A stretch of 64,000 nt of DNA from Kineosporia corallincola. Lineage in GTDB: Bacteria; Actinomycetota; Actinomycetes; Actinomycetales; Kineosporiaceae. A program made the position numbers and the translations under genes. This document shows, one piece after another, positions 53,531-62,640 of this stretch (positions are counted from its first letter, which is position 1; each line of letters starts with the position of its first letter). The notes below the pieces were generated by a model. It saw only the letters and a list, made by a program, of their open reading frames with translations. It did no database searches and was not told the origin of the DNA. The DNA lies in the NCBI RefSeq assembly GCF_018499875.1, contig NZ_JAHBAY010000004.1:186001-250000 (forward strand), in the 5' to 3' direction.

Positions 53531-54926
53531 GTTCCACCGCGTCCAGCACGGCCTTCCAGTCCCGCAGGTAACCGTCCACCGAGTGATCCGCCGCGCTCGC
53601 CCGGGCCGCCTGTCCCAGGCGCCGGGCGAGCAGCGGGTCGCGGGCCAGAGTCACCATGTGCCCGGCCAGGGCATCCAGATCGCCCGGCGGCACCAGGAAA
53701 CCCGTGGTGCCGTGCGTGATCTGCTCGCGCGGGCCGTAGGCGATGTCGTAGGCGATCACCGGGCAGCCGTGTTCCAGCGCCTCCAGCACCACCAGGGGAT
53801 AGCCCTCGAACCGGCTGGTCAGCAGCAGAGCCGTTGCCGTGCGCAGGCTCTCGCGGGCGAGCGGGTCGTAACCCCGCAGCCGCACCGACTTCTCCAGCCC
53901 GAGCTCGGCGATCAGCGCCGCCAGGGCCTCGCGCTCCTCGCCGTCGCCGTGGATGTCCAGCGTGGCGCCGGGCTCCTGCCGTGCCATCCGGGCGAAGGCG
54001 CGCACGGCGTGGTCGATGCGCTTCTGCGGCATCAGGCGGCCGAGCATCACGAAAGACGCCGGTTGACGGGGAGTTTCGTCGTCCACCGGTTGCGGGTCGA
54101 CCGGATTGGGGACGACGTGGAGGTTGTTCGCGGTGGCGAAGCGGGCGCTGATGTCGTCGCGCTGCCGGTGGGTGAGCGTGACCAGGGCGTCGAGCCGGGG
54201 AATCGCGTCCAGCACCGGTGCGTGGGTGGGATGGGCCGGTGAGTCCCACCGGTACGGCTCGCGCACATGGATGTTGTGCACCACGTGGATCAGCCGCACC
54301 CGGGACCGGTCGGCCAGGGGCACCAGATGGCGCAGCGCGAAACGGCTGTCGGAGATCAGGAACACCGGCCGCAGCGGGTCCGGGTCGAACAGCCGGGTGA
54401 GCCACCAGCGGCGCAGTGCGCCCAGGTGCGCGAACCGGCGCACGATCCGGCCGTCGGGTCCGGCCAGCAGCACGCCCTCCGGTGTGCGGCGCAGGTACAC
54501 GCTGCCGTCGGGCCGGTGATAATCCCGGACGACGCAACGGCCGGCCTCGTCCAGGTAACGCGTGCGATGCTTCGTGCCGTCCGGCCGGGGATCGACCGTG
54601 GCGGCGAGATCCGGCGGTGTGGCGAGGATTTCGTCGTCCTGCGCCTCCAGTGGCTGGGTGCGCAACCACTCGAACAGGTTCAGCACCACCGTGGACGGGT
54701 GGATCCGGCCGGCGGCCAGCAGCTCGGCGCGGATGTGCGGGTGGTCGGCCTGGTCGTCGAACGAGACCAGCGTGGGGGTGATTCCGGCGTGCTCGGCGAA
54801 CAATCTGTTGCGCAGCAGGAACATACCGGTCTGCCCACCCGCGCCGAGGCTCAGCCGGGAGGTGACGGAGAGGTACTGCCCGTCGGGGAACGTGAGGGTG
54901 CCGGAGGGGGACGTCACACGGATCAT
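53478..54926 (-). CDS. GT4 glycosyltransferase, TagE/GtfA-like
   Basis: 482 aa. The N-terminal ~200 residues form a beta-rich insertion typical of poly(glycerol-phosphate) glucosyltransferase (TagE) and GtfA-type enzymes, including HVVHNIHVREPYRW. The C-terminal domain has FVMLGRLMPQKRIDHAVRAF, DIHGDGEER and SRFEGYPLVVLEALEHGCPV with the E-x7-E donor motif. A wall-teichoic-acid or surface-protein glycan acceptor is likely. The last ~20 residues are low-complexity and overlap the micro-gene on the other strand. Confidence 0.82.
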   Translation of the reverse strand: MIRVTSPSGTLTFPDGQYLSVTSRLSLGAGGQTGMFLLRNRLFAEHAGITPTLVSFDDQADHPHIRAELLAAGRIHPSTVVLNLFEWLRTQPLEAQDDEILATPPDLAATVDPRPDGTKHRTRYLDEAGRCVVRDYHRPDGSVYLRRTPEGVLLAGPDGRIVRRFAHLGALRRWWLTRLFDPDPLRPVFLISDSRFALRHLVPLADRSRVRLIHVVHNIHVREPYRWDSPAHPTHAPVLDAIPRLDALVTLTHRQRDDISARFATANNLHVVPNPVDPQPVDDETPRQPASFVMLGRLMPQKRIDHAVRAFARMARQEPGATLDIHGDGEEREALAALIAELGLEKSVRLRGYDPLARESLRTATALLLTSRFEGYPLVVLEALEHGCPVIAYDIAYGPREQITHGTTGFLVPPGDLDALAGHMVTLARDPLLARRLGQAARASAADHSVDGYLRDWKAVLDAVELRRSGPAGRSGSGSRPD

Positions 54927-54969
54927 TAGACACGACGTCCCGCTCCGGTGGTCGTCCCGGTGGTCGTCC

Positions 54970-57021
54970 TCAGTCCAGCAACTCGCTGCGCACCGTCGGC
55001 TCGGACTCCAGCGCCGCGCCGAGCCTCTGCTCCACGAACGGGGCCAGGGTGCGGGCGAAAGTGGCTGTCAGATGGTGGTCGTCGCGGTACGCCAGCACGT
55101 CGCCGATCACCACCGCACACTGCGTGGGGGCGCAGATGCTGTCGGTCAGGTCCAGCATCGGCACGTCGCTGCGCTCCGAGGCCTCCTTCACGATGCCGCT
55201 GTTCGCGAAGGCCTCGGCGCGGTCGACGGCACAGGCGGTCAGGTCGTTCAGGTGCAGGCTGACGCAGTCCGGCGCGAACTGCGGCAGGTGCGGGGTCTCG
55301 GCGAAGGTCACCACCGGGATGCCCGCCGCGGTCACCTCGTCGATCCGGGCGCTCAGGCCGCGGATCTCCTCCTCCCGGTTCGCCTCGCCGTCCAGCTGCT
55401 CACCGTTCTTCGTGGTGATGTAGGTGCCCAGCTGGGTGGTGAACAGCACGTCGGGGGCCAGGGTGCGCAGCTCCTGAACGGCGGCCTGGTTCCAGGTGAC
55501 GCAGGCGGTGTACTCGGTGAGCGGCTTGCCCTCCAGCCGGGTGATGTCCGAGAACGGGCAGCCCGCCTTGGTGATCGAGATCAGCTTCCAGTGGTGCTGC
55601 TTCGCGATCTCCTCCAGGGCCGGCACCCACTGCCCGGCCTTGGAGTCGCCGACCACCGCCACGACCGGATCGGCCGCACCGGTGCTGTAGTCGAACACGC
55701 ACGGGCGCACCGAGGTGTCCTCGTAGTTGGACGGGCAGTCGCGCCGGTAGATGTCGCCCGAGTCGTCCTCGGCCTCCTCCGGCGGGGGCGAGAGCGTGGT
55801 GGCCGAGGTCTGCACGGTCTGCACCGCCGCCGCCCCGGCCGGGTCCTTCGCCTCGGTGATCGAGCGGGACTGCGACAGGGCGCTGCCCGAGCCGGCCGCG
55901 ACCAGCACCAGGGTGAGACCGCCGGCGATGCCCAGGCGGGTCGGCAGCCAGAACCGGGCGGTGCGGGCCGGGCGCTCCACCAGCACGTAGGTGACGGCGG
56001 CCAGCAGCACGCTGACCACGGCCACGCCCGCCCCCTCGGCCAGGGTGAGAACGCCGTCGCGCTCGGCGAACACCACCAGCGGCCAGTGCCACAGGTAGAG
56101 CGAGTAGGAGATGTCGCCCAGCCAGGTCAGTGGGCGCACCGACAGCAGCCGGCCGGTGCCGCGCGGGGCCTCGCCGAAGCGCAGCACCAGCACCGTGCCG
56201 GCCACCACCACGGCGGTCAGCGGGCCCGGCCACATCGTCTCCGGCCGCACCACGAACAGCGCGCCCACGGTCAGGGCCAGGCCGAGCCAGCTCATCGCCC
56301 CGCCCCAGCGCGGCTGCCCGGACCGGCGCGACATCACCACGGCGCACAGCGCGCCGGCGGCCAGCTCCCAGACCCGGGTGTGCGTGGTGAAGTAGGTCTG
56401 CGGGCCGTAGGTGAGCAGGGCCAGGGTGAACGACCCGGCGATCACCAGGCCGATCACCGCGGCGGCCGGGCGGCGGCTGCGCGGGATCAGCAGCAGTGTG
56501 ATCAGCAGCGGCCAGGCCAGGTAGAACTGCTCCTCGATGGCCAGCGACCAGTAGTGCTGCAAGGGGCTGGCGGCCGCCCCCTCGCTGAGGTAGTCGACCG
56601 AGCCCGCCGCCAGCCGCCAGTTGATGAAGTAGGCGCTGGCCGCGATCGCGTCCTGCCCGATGCTCTCCCAGCGGGCCGCCGGCAGCCACCAGCGCGCCAC
56701 CAGACAGGTGACCAGCAGCACCAGCACCCCGGCGGGCAGCAGACGCCGCGCCCGCCGGGCCCAGAAGGTGAGCAGCGCGATGCGGCCGGTGCGGTCGTGC
56801 TCGCGGATCAGCAGCCCGGTGATGAGGAACCCGGACAGGACGAAGAAGACGTCCACCCCGATGAATCCACCGCTGGGCCCGAGACCCGTGTGGTACAGGA
56901 GCACCATGAGCACGGCAACGGCGCGCAGTCCCTGGATGTCACTGCGATGGGACGACGCCTGGGTCGTCCGGGCGCCACCCGCTGGCGGGGGCGCGTCGAT
57001 GGGTGCGTGCTTCACGATCAC
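54970..57021 (-). CDS. OafA/YrhL-type acyltransferase with C-terminal SGNH domain (second)
   Basis: About 683 aa from GTG 57021 or 57015; neither has a clear ribosome-binding site. The membrane acyltransferase domain shows IQGLRAVAVLMVLLYHTGL, FFVLSGFLITGLL, FWARRARRLLPAG and WSLAIEEQFYLAWP. Outside, the SGNH domain has VVGDSKAGQWVPAL and a late YRDDHHLTATF with the expected Asp/His. It O-acetylates exported glycans. The glycosyltransferase gene 43 bases downstream on the same strand suggests a two-gene surface glycan unit. It is a distant paralogue of 19396-21522, without that protein's odd tail. Confidence 0.88.
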   Translation of the reverse strand: MIVKHAPIDAPPPAGGARTTQASSHRSDIQGLRAVAVLMVLLYHTGLGPSGGFIGVDVFFVLSGFLITGLLIREHDRTGRIALLTFWARRARRLLPAGVLVLLVTCLVARWWLPAARWESIGQDAIAASAYFINWRLAAGSVDYLSEGAAASPLQHYWSLAIEEQFYLAWPLLITLLLIPRSRRPAAAVIGLVIAGSFTLALLTYGPQTYFTTHTRVWELAAGALCAVVMSRRSGQPRWGGAMSWLGLALTVGALFVVRPETMWPGPLTAVVVAGTVLVLRFGEAPRGTGRLLSVRPLTWLGDISYSLYLWHWPLVVFAERDGVLTLAEGAGVAVVSVLLAAVTYVLVERPARTARFWLPTRLGIAGGLTLVLVAAGSGSALSQSRSITEAKDPAGAAAVQTVQTSATTLSPPPEEAEDDSGDIYRRDCPSNYEDTSVRPCVFDYSTGAADPVVAVVGDSKAGQWVPALEEIAKQHHWKLISITKAGCPFSDITRLEGKPLTEYTACVTWNQAAVQELRTLAPDVLFTTQLGTYITTKNGEQLDGEANREEEIRGLSARIDEVTAAGIPVVTFAETPHLPQFAPDCVSLHLNDLTACAVDRAEAFANSGIVKEASERSDVPMLDLTDSICAPTQCAVVIGDVLAYRDDHHLTATFARTLAPFVEQRLGAALESEPTVRSELLD

Positions 57022-57100
57022 ATAGAAGTCCAGTAGCCCACTTCGGCCGGACCGAAACAGGGGTGATTTACCGGGTTGTTCCTCACATCTGGCCCGTTGT

Positions 57101-57790
57101 TCACATGTCCCGGTAGCGCTCGGCCCGGGACAGCGACTCCTTGAGCGTGTCGGCGGCGGCCGGGTGCGCCGGGCCGCTGAAACCCTCGGCCGGGTCGACG
57201 TAGGGCGTGACGTAGGCGGCGGTGTCACGCTGGAAGCGCCAGCCCTCGGCGAGGGGCCCGGCGTCGAGCGTGTCGTAACCGATCGAGTCCAGGAACTCGG
57301 TGACGGTTTTCTTGGCCGCCGGGTCGTCACCGGCGATCACCAGCGCGGAGCGCTCCGGATCGCCGGCCGGCCGGGCCAGGGTGGCCAGGTGCTGGAAGAA
57401 GATGTTGTTGAATGCCTTGACCACGTGCGACTCCGGCAGGTGGGCCTGCAACAGCTCGCTGGTGGTGGTGGACTCCTGGTCCAGCGAGTCGATGTGGCCG
57501 TCACGGTCGGGGTAGTAGTTGTTCGTATCGATCACCACCTTGCCACGCAGCGGCTCGACCGGCACGTCCAGATAGTTCTTCAGTGGCACGGTGACCACCA
57601 CCAGATCGCCGGCCCGGGCCGCCTCGGCCGCGGTGGCGGCCCGGGCCCGCGGGCCGAGATCGGCCACCAGACCGGCCAGGGTCTCGGGGCCCCGGCTGTT
57701 GCTGAGCACCACGTCGTGGCCGCCGGCCAGGGCCAGGCGCGCGACGGTGCTGCCGATGTTTCCGCTGCCGATGAGTCCGATCGTCGTCAT
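57101..57790 (-). CDS. NADPH-dependent F420 reductase-like oxidoreductase
   Basis: 229 aa from ATG 57790 (ATG 57823 possible). An N-terminal Rossmann motif IGLIGSGNIGSTVARLAL, then SNSRGPETL, typical of the F420:NADP oxidoreductase/ProC-like family, and IDTNNYYPDRDG. F420H2:NADP reductases exchange hydride between F420 and NADP. In actinobacteria many members bind NADP without proven F420 use, so the cofactor partner is open. It is divergent from the thiamin operon. Confidence 0.75.
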   Translation of the reverse strand: MTTIGLIGSGNIGSTVARLALAGGHDVVLSNSRGPETLAGLVADLGPRARAATAAEAARAGDLVVVTVPLKNYLDVPVEPLRGKVVIDTNNYYPDRDGHIDSLDQESTTTSELLQAHLPESHVVKAFNNIFFQHLATLARPAGDPERSALVIAGDDPAAKKTVTEFLDSIGYDTLDAGPLAEGWRFQRDTAAYVTPYVDPAEGFSGPAHPAAADTLKESLSRAERYRDM

Positions 57791-57877
57791 GCCGGAGGCC
57801 AACCCCGCTGCCGCCCCGGGCATTCCGCCGGTCCGCTGGGCCCTTGCGATTTATCGGGGGAAGTGAGAGGTTTCGGG

Positions 57878-57956
57878 CAGAGACACGGGGTGCCCCGGCC
57901 GGGGCTGAGATCACACCCGTCGAACCTGATCTAGTTCGCACTAGCGAAGGGATGTC
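57878..57956 (+). promoter_or_regulatory. TPP (THI-box) riboswitch
   Basis: The conserved core is intact: CGGGGTGCC, GGGGCTGAGA, CACCCGTCGAACCTGATCT and the closing GCGAAGGGA. It directly precedes thiM. AAGGGA in the 3' strand is also the best ribosome-binding sequence for the ATG at 57962, so TPP binding should hide it and block translation. High thiamin pyrophosphate would thus shut off the salvage operon. Confidence 0.93.
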
Positions 57957-57961
57957 CTCGG

Positions 57962-58762
57962 ATGACGGGTTTTGCCGTTTCCACCGCAGGCGATCTGCTG
58001 ACCCGGGTCAGAGAACGTGGGCCGCTGGTCCACTGCATCACCAACGATGTCGTCGTCAATTTCACCGCCAACGTGCTGCTCGCCCTGGGCGCTGCCCCGG
58101 CGATGGTCGACATCCCCGAGGAATCAGGGGTTTTCGCCGGTGTGGCCGGTGGATTGCTGATCAACCTGGGCACCCCGCACGCGGAGCGCCGGGCGGCGAT
58201 GGAGGCCGCGGCCCCGGCCGCGGTGGAGGCAGGAACCCCCTGGGTGCTCGACCCGGTCGCGATCGGTGCGCTGCCGGTGCGCACGGCGCTGGCCCACCGG
58301 CTGCGTGACCTCGGGCCCAGTGTGGTGCGGGGCAATGCCTCGGAGATCCTGGCCCTGGCCGGCACGGGCAGCGGCGGGCGCGGCGTCGACGCCACCGAGG
58401 GGGTGGACGCCGCCACCGGCGCGGCCGTCGAAATCGCCACCAAGACAGGCGGAGTCGTGGCGGTGTCGGGTGCGGTCGACCTGATCACCGACGGCCGGCG
58501 CACGGTGCGCATCGCGAACGGCGACGCCCTGCTGACCCGGGTCACGGGTGGCGGCTGCGCGCTCGGTGCGGTGATGGCCGCGTTCGCCGCCGTCGAGTCC
58601 GACCACTTCACGGCCACCTGCGCCGCGGTGCTGGTGTACACGGTGGCGGCCGAGCAGGCCGCGTCGTTCGCCGGTGGCCCGGGCTCGTTCGCCGTCGCGT
58701 TCCTCGACGCGCTGAGTGCCGTCACCGCCGACGACCTGGCCCGCGCCGCGCGGCTGTCATGA
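57962..58762 (+). CDS. thiM: Hydroxyethylthiazole kinase
   Basis: 266 aa, full length for ThiM. Ribokinase-like motifs: [44 protein letters not shown] and the catalytic [11 protein letters not shown] with Cys in the anion hole. It phosphorylates 4-methyl-5-hydroxyethylthiazole with ATP, a thiazole salvage step. First gene after the TPP riboswitch. Its stop overlaps thiE (ATGA). Confidence 0.95.
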   Translation: MTGFAVSTAGDLLTRVRERGPLVHCITNDVVVNFTANVLLALGAAPAMVDIPEESGVFAGVAGGLLINLGTPHAERRAAMEAAAPAAVEAGTPWVLDPVAIGALPVRTALAHRLRDLGPSVVRGNASEILALAGTGSGGRGVDATEGVDAATGAAVEIATKTGGVVAVSGAVDLITDGRRTVRIANGDALLTRVTGGGCALGAVMAAFAAVESDHFTATCAAVLVYTVAAEQAASFAGGPGSFAVAFLDALSAVTADDLARAARLS

Positions 58763-59490
58763 GCACGCCCGACCTGAGCCTCTACCTGGTCACCGACACG
58801 GAGGCGGCCCGGCGCGCGGGGCGGGACCTGCCCGGGCTGGTGGCCGACGCGGCGCGGGGTGGCGTCACCACCGTGCAGGTGCGTGAGAAGAACCAGCCCG
58901 CCGGGGTTTTCCTGCGCACGGTGACCGAGGTGGCGCAGGCTCTGCCCGGCCACGTGACCCTGCTGGTGAACGACCGCGTCGACGTTTTCCTGGCCGCCCG
59001 CTCGCTCGGCGTGCGGGTGCACGGCGTGCACCTGGGCCAGCGCGACCTGCCCGCCGCCTGTGCCCGCGACCTGATCGGTCCGGACGCGGTGCTCGGCCTG
59101 AGCGCCGCCACCACGGCCCAGTTGTCCGCCGCCGCGGCGAGCTCGGCACGGGTCGACTACGTGGGCGTCGGCGTGGTGCGGGCGACCGCGACCAAGCCCG
59201 ACGCCCCGGCCCCGCTGGGGATCGAGGGCATGCTGAAACGGGCTGGGCAGTCCCGGCTTCCGGCGGTGGCGATCGGCGGGATCACGGTGGACGACACGAG
59301 GGCCCTGCGCGCCGGCATGCTGCGTGACGAGGCCTCGCGTGACGGGGCTCCGGGCGATGTGGCTCCGCGCGAGGGGCGACGGGCCGGGGGATCGCTGGCC
59401 GGAGTGGCTGTGGTGAGCGGGATCTGCGGTGCCGCCGACCCGGTCGCGGCGGCGCGGGCCTACCGGAGCGCCTGGCAGGGTGCGGCGTGA
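58759..59490 (+). CDS. thiE: Thiamin phosphate synthase
   Basis: 243 aa, slightly longer than usual. ThiE markers are [13 protein letters not shown] (pyrophosphate/HMP site), [25 protein letters not shown] and [15 protein letters not shown]. It joins HMP pyrophosphate and thiazole phosphate to thiamin phosphate. An Arg/Gly/Asp-rich insertion around residues 195-215 ([18 protein letters not shown]) separates the barrel end from the last strand [12 protein letters not shown], and is probably a flexible loop. Coupled on both sides. Confidence 0.93.
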   Translation: MSTPDLSLYLVTDTEAARRAGRDLPGLVADAARGGVTTVQVREKNQPAGVFLRTVTEVAQALPGHVTLLVNDRVDVFLAARSLGVRVHGVHLGQRDLPAACARDLIGPDAVLGLSAATTAQLSAAAASSARVDYVGVGVVRATATKPDAPAPLGIEGMLKRAGQSRLPAVAIGGITVDDTRALRAGMLRDEASRDGAPGDVAPREGRRAGGSLAGVAVVSGICGAADPVAAARAYRSAWQGAA

Positions 59491-60971
59491 AGCGGCCTCT
59501 GCCCGGAGCGGCGGGGCTCGCGGCCCGCGTCGTGCCCAGGGTCCTCTCCGTCGCCGGCACCGACCCGACCGGTGGGGCGGGCATCCAGGCCGACCTGAAA
59601 AGTATCGCCGCCAACGGTGGTTACGGCATGGCCGTGGTCACCGCGCTGGTGGCGCAGAACACCCGGGGCGTGCGCTCGGTGCACACGCCACCGGTGGAGT
59701 TCCTGCGCGAGCAACTGCTGTCGGTGAGCGACGACGTGCAGATCGACGCGGTCAAGGTCGGCATGCTCGGCGACGCCGCGGTGATCGCCGAGGTCGCGGG
59801 CTGGCTGCGCCGGGTGCGGCCGCCGGTGGTGGTGATCGACCCGGTGATGGTGGCCACCAGCGGCGACCGGCTGCTGTCGCCCGAGGCCGAGCAGGCCCTG
59901 CACGAGGTGCTGCCGCTGGCCGGTCTGATCACCCCGAACGTGCCGGAACTGGCCGTGCTGGCCGGTTCCCGGCCGGCCGGTGACTGGGACGAGGTGGTGC
60001 GGCAGGCCCTGGAGGTGTCCGCACGCTGGGGCGTGCGGGTGCTGGCCAAGGGCGGTCACCTCGACGGCGGAACGGTTTTCGACGCCCTGGTGGACGCCTC
60101 CGGGGCCGAGCCGGTGCGTCGTCTCCAGGCACCCCGCGTGCCCACCACGGCGACCCACGGCACCGGCTGCTCCCTCTCGTCCGCCGTGGCCACCTGGCAG
60201 GTGACCACCGGCGACTGGCTCACCAGTATCGACCGGGCCAAGAGCTGGCTCACCGAGAGTCTGCGCCACGGCGAGGAACTACGGGTCGGGCAGGGGCACG
60301 GCCCGGTCAGCCACTTCGCCGGGCTGTGGGAACGCGGCGGCCTGGCCACCAGCGCGAGCGGCGAGTGGTGGCAGCGGATCGCGCAGCTGCGCGCCGACAC
60401 CGTCACCGACCCGTTCCTGACCGGCCTGGCCGACGGCACGCTCGGAAAAGACCAGTTCGTCGGCTATCTCGCGCAGGACACGCACTACCTGGACGGGTAC
60501 GCCGCGGTGCTGTCACGCCTGGCGCGGATGGCGGACGACCCGGTGGAACAGGCGTTCTGGGCCGGCTCCGCCGCGGCCTGCCTGACCACCGAGACAGCGC
60601 TGCACCGGGCCTGGGGGGCCTCGTCGTCCCCGATCGACCCGATCGGTCCGGTCACCCGGGCCTACCTCGACCATCTGGAGACGGCGACCGACGCCGGCTA
60701 CGAGCAGGGGGTGGCGGCCGTGCTGCCCTGCTACTGGATGTACGCCGACATCGGCCGTCAACTGGGTCCTTCCGCCGCCGGAAACCCCTACCGGGAGTGG
60801 ATCGACACCTATCAGGACTCGCTCTTCGGCGAGTCCGCCCGCAGCGCGCGCGGGATTGCCGACCGCGCCGCTGCGGACGCGGAACCCGAGGTGCGCGAAC
60901 AGATGTGGCAGGCCTTCGAGGCCTCGGCCCAGCTGGAACGGAGGTTCTTCGCCGCCGGGTCACCGGCATGA
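59487..60971 (+). CDS. thiD: Bifunctional HMP(-P) kinase ThiD fused to TenA/Thi-4 domain
   Basis: 494 aa. Residues ~18-270 are ThiD: SVAGTDPTGGAGIQADLKS, VVIDPVMVATSGDRLL and THGTGCSLSSA with catalytic Cys. Residues ~285-490 are a TenA/Thi-4 domain: FLTGLADGTLGKDQFVGYLA, VAAVLPCYWMYADIG with the nucleophile Cys, and YQDSLF. ThiD makes HMP-PP; TenA hydrolyses aminopyrimidine thiamin breakdown products to HMP, so the fusion channels salvage. Similar fusions are known in other organisms. GTG start overlaps the thiE stop. Confidence 0.93.
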   Translation: MKRPLPGAAGLAARVVPRVLSVAGTDPTGGAGIQADLKSIAANGGYGMAVVTALVAQNTRGVRSVHTPPVEFLREQLLSVSDDVQIDAVKVGMLGDAAVIAEVAGWLRRVRPPVVVIDPVMVATSGDRLLSPEAEQALHEVLPLAGLITPNVPELAVLAGSRPAGDWDEVVRQALEVSARWGVRVLAKGGHLDGGTVFDALVDASGAEPVRRLQAPRVPTTATHGTGCSLSSAVATWQVTTGDWLTSIDRAKSWLTESLRHGEELRVGQGHGPVSHFAGLWERGGLATSASGEWWQRIAQLRADTVTDPFLTGLADGTLGKDQFVGYLAQDTHYLDGYAAVLSRLARMADDPVEQAFWAGSAAACLTTETALHRAWGASSSPIDPIGPVTRAYLDHLETATDAGYEQGVAAVLPCYWMYADIGRQLGPSAAGNPYREWIDTYQDSLFGESARSARGIADRAAADAEPEVREQMWQAFEASAQLERRFFAAGSPA

Positions 60972-61060
60972 CGAGCGGGGCGAGCGGGCCGGGCAGGGCG
61001 AGCGGGCGGGGCGAGCGGGCCGGGCGGGGCGAGCGGGACGGGCAGGGCGAGTGGGCAGGG
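60972..61060. repeat. Imperfect GC-rich tandem repeat with 18- and 13-base units
   Basis: Six units begin with CGAGCGG (one CGAGTGG). Their lengths are 9, 18, 13, 18, 18 and 13; the short units lack five bases. The period change alters the reading frame. It starts right at the thiD-tenA stop. Confidence 0.8.
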
Positions 61061-61079
61061 CGGGCCGGGCCGGCCGCGG

Positions 61080-61652
61080 CTGGTCTGGTACGCCGCCTAC
61101 GGGTCCAACCTGCACGCCGGGCGTTTCGCCTGCTACCTGTCGGGCGGAACCCCGGACGGCGGGATGCTGGCGGCCCCCGGATGCCGTGACCCCAGCCCGC
61201 CCCGGGCGACCACCGCGGTCGAGGTGCCCGGCGGCATCTTCTTCGCCACGCGGTCGCTGGTCTGGGGCGGGGGCCGGGCGTTCTACGACCCGCTGCTGCC
61301 GGGCACGGCGGCGATGCGGGCCTACCTGATCACCGCCGGGCAGTTCGCCGACGTGGCGGCGCAGGAGATGTACGGCCGTCCCGGCGCCGACCTGGACCTC
61401 ACCGAGGTGCTGTCCACCGGCCGGATGTCGCTGGGGGACGGGCGTTACCAGACCCTGCTGCGGCTGCCCGACGGGCCGGACGGGCGCCCGGTGCTGACCT
61501 TCACCTGTCCCTGGCGGGCGGGTGATCTGCCGCCCGTTCCGCCCTCGCCCGCCTACCTGGCCCACCTGGCGCGGGGGCTGGCCGACTCGCACGGCTGGCC
61601 GGGGGAGCGGATCGCCGCCTATCTACGCTGTGCCGACCCGACCCGGCCGTGA
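61080..61652 (+). CDS. Gamma-glutamylcyclotransferase-like protein (often annotated histone deacetylase) lacking an in-frame start
   Basis: The conserved body begins LVWYAAYGSNLHAGRFACYL, the opening of a GGCT-like family frequently labelled histone deacetylase in Streptomyces, and ends at 61652 with HGWPGERIAAYLRCADP. Between the thiD-tenA stop and ATG 61164 its frame has no ATG, GTG or TTG. ATG 60968 (ATGA overlap with thiD-tenA) has the expected coupled-start position but is in another frame, separated by the irregular repeat. One base of net change would fuse them. It may be off in this sequence; translation from 61164 would lose the conserved YGSNL motif. Confidence 0.55.
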   Translation: MVWYAAYGSNLHAGRFACYLSGGTPDGGMLAAPGCRDPSPPRATTAVEVPGGIFFATRSLVWGGGRAFYDPLLPGTAAMRAYLITAGQFADVAAQEMYGRPGADLDLTEVLSTGRMSLGDGRYQTLLRLPDGPDGRPVLTFTCPWRAGDLPPVPPSPAYLAHLARGLADSHGWPGERIAAYLRCADPTRP

Positions 61653-61665
61653 TTGCATGTGACGT

Positions 61666-62640
61666 ATGGAATACACCCGTCTTGGTCATTCCGGTCTCAG
61701 AGTCAGCCGAATCGCATTGGGGTGCATGAGTTTCGGGCAACCGTCGGAACCCGGTGCCGGATGGCCGCTGGCGGAGGAGACGGCCGGCCCATTCTTCCGG
61801 CAGGCCCTCGACCTCGGCATTACGTTCTGGGACACGGCGAACGTCTACCACAACGGCACGTCCGAGGAGATCGTCGGGCGGGCCCTGAAGAAGTATGCGC
61901 GGCGCGAAGACATCGTGCTGGCCACCAAGGTCTACTTCCCGGTGCACGACGGGCCGGGCGGTTCCGGGCTCTCGCGCAAGGCGATCCTGGAGCAGATCGA
62001 CGTGTCGCTGAGCCGGCTCGGCGTGGACTACGTGGACCTTTACCAGATCCACCGTTTCGACCCGAACACCCCGGCCGAGGAGACGATGGAGGCCCTGCAC
62101 GACGTGGTTCGGGCCGGCAAGGTGCGGTACCTGGGCGCCTCGTCGATGTGGGCCTGGCAGTTCGCCAAGCTCCAGCACACCGCCGAGCTGGGCGGCTGGA
62201 CCAGGTTCGTGAGCATGCAGAACCAGTACAGCCTGGTGCAGCGCGAGGAGGAGCGGGAGATGTTCGGGCTGCTCGCCGACCAGGGCGTGGGCAGCATCCC
62301 GTGGAGTCCGCTGGCCAAGGGCTGGCTGGCCCGGCCGTGGAACACCCGCACCTCGCGCACCGGCACCGACGAGCTGACCCAGCGCTACAACACCGAGCCC
62401 GAGCACAAGCCGATCGTGGAGGCCGTGGAGCAGGTGGCCGCTGCGCGCGGGGTGCCGATGGCGCAGGTGGCCCTGGCCTGGCTGTTCCGCAACCCGTCGG
62501 TGGCCGCGCCGATCGTCGGGCCGTCGAAGCCCGAGCACCTGGCAGACGCCGCCGCGGCCACCACCCTGGAGCTCACCGACGAGGAGGTGGCCCTGCTGGA
62601 GCGGCCCTACACGCCGCGGCTGCCCAGCGGTTACGCCTGA
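61666..62640 (+). CDS. Aldo/keto reductase
   Basis: 324 aa TIM-barrel enzyme. The catalytic tetrad is visible: Asp and Tyr in WDTANVYHNGTSEEIVG, Lys in LATKVYF and His in YQIHRFDPNTP. The C-terminal IVGPSKPEHLADAAAAT binds the NADPH adenosine phosphate. It resembles the YajO/AKR general oxidoreductase branch with wide substrate use. It has its own short upstream gap and ends 10 bases inside the convergent hydrolase gene. Confidence 0.92.
   Translation: MEYTRLGHSGLRVSRIALGCMSFGQPSEPGAGWPLAEETAGPFFRQALDLGITFWDTANVYHNGTSEEIVGRALKKYARREDIVLATKVYFPVHDGPGGSGLSRKAILEQIDVSLSRLGVDYVDLYQIHRFDPNTPAEETMEALHDVVRAGKVRYLGASSMWAWQFAKLQHTAELGGWTRFVSMQNQYSLVQREEEREMFGLLADQGVGSIPWSPLAKGWLARPWNTRTSRTGTDELTQRYNTEPEHKPIVEAVEQVAAARGVPMAQVALAWLFRNPSVAAPIVGPSKPEHLADAAAATTLELTDEEVALLERPYTPRLPSGYA

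Noticed and set aside
52009-54933. 974-codon minus-strand frame across the binding protein and glycosyltransferase
   Set aside because: It covers well-supported genes on the plus strand (binding lipoprotein, micro-genes) and a different minus-strand frame (GT4). Its sequence is low-complexity with no domain.
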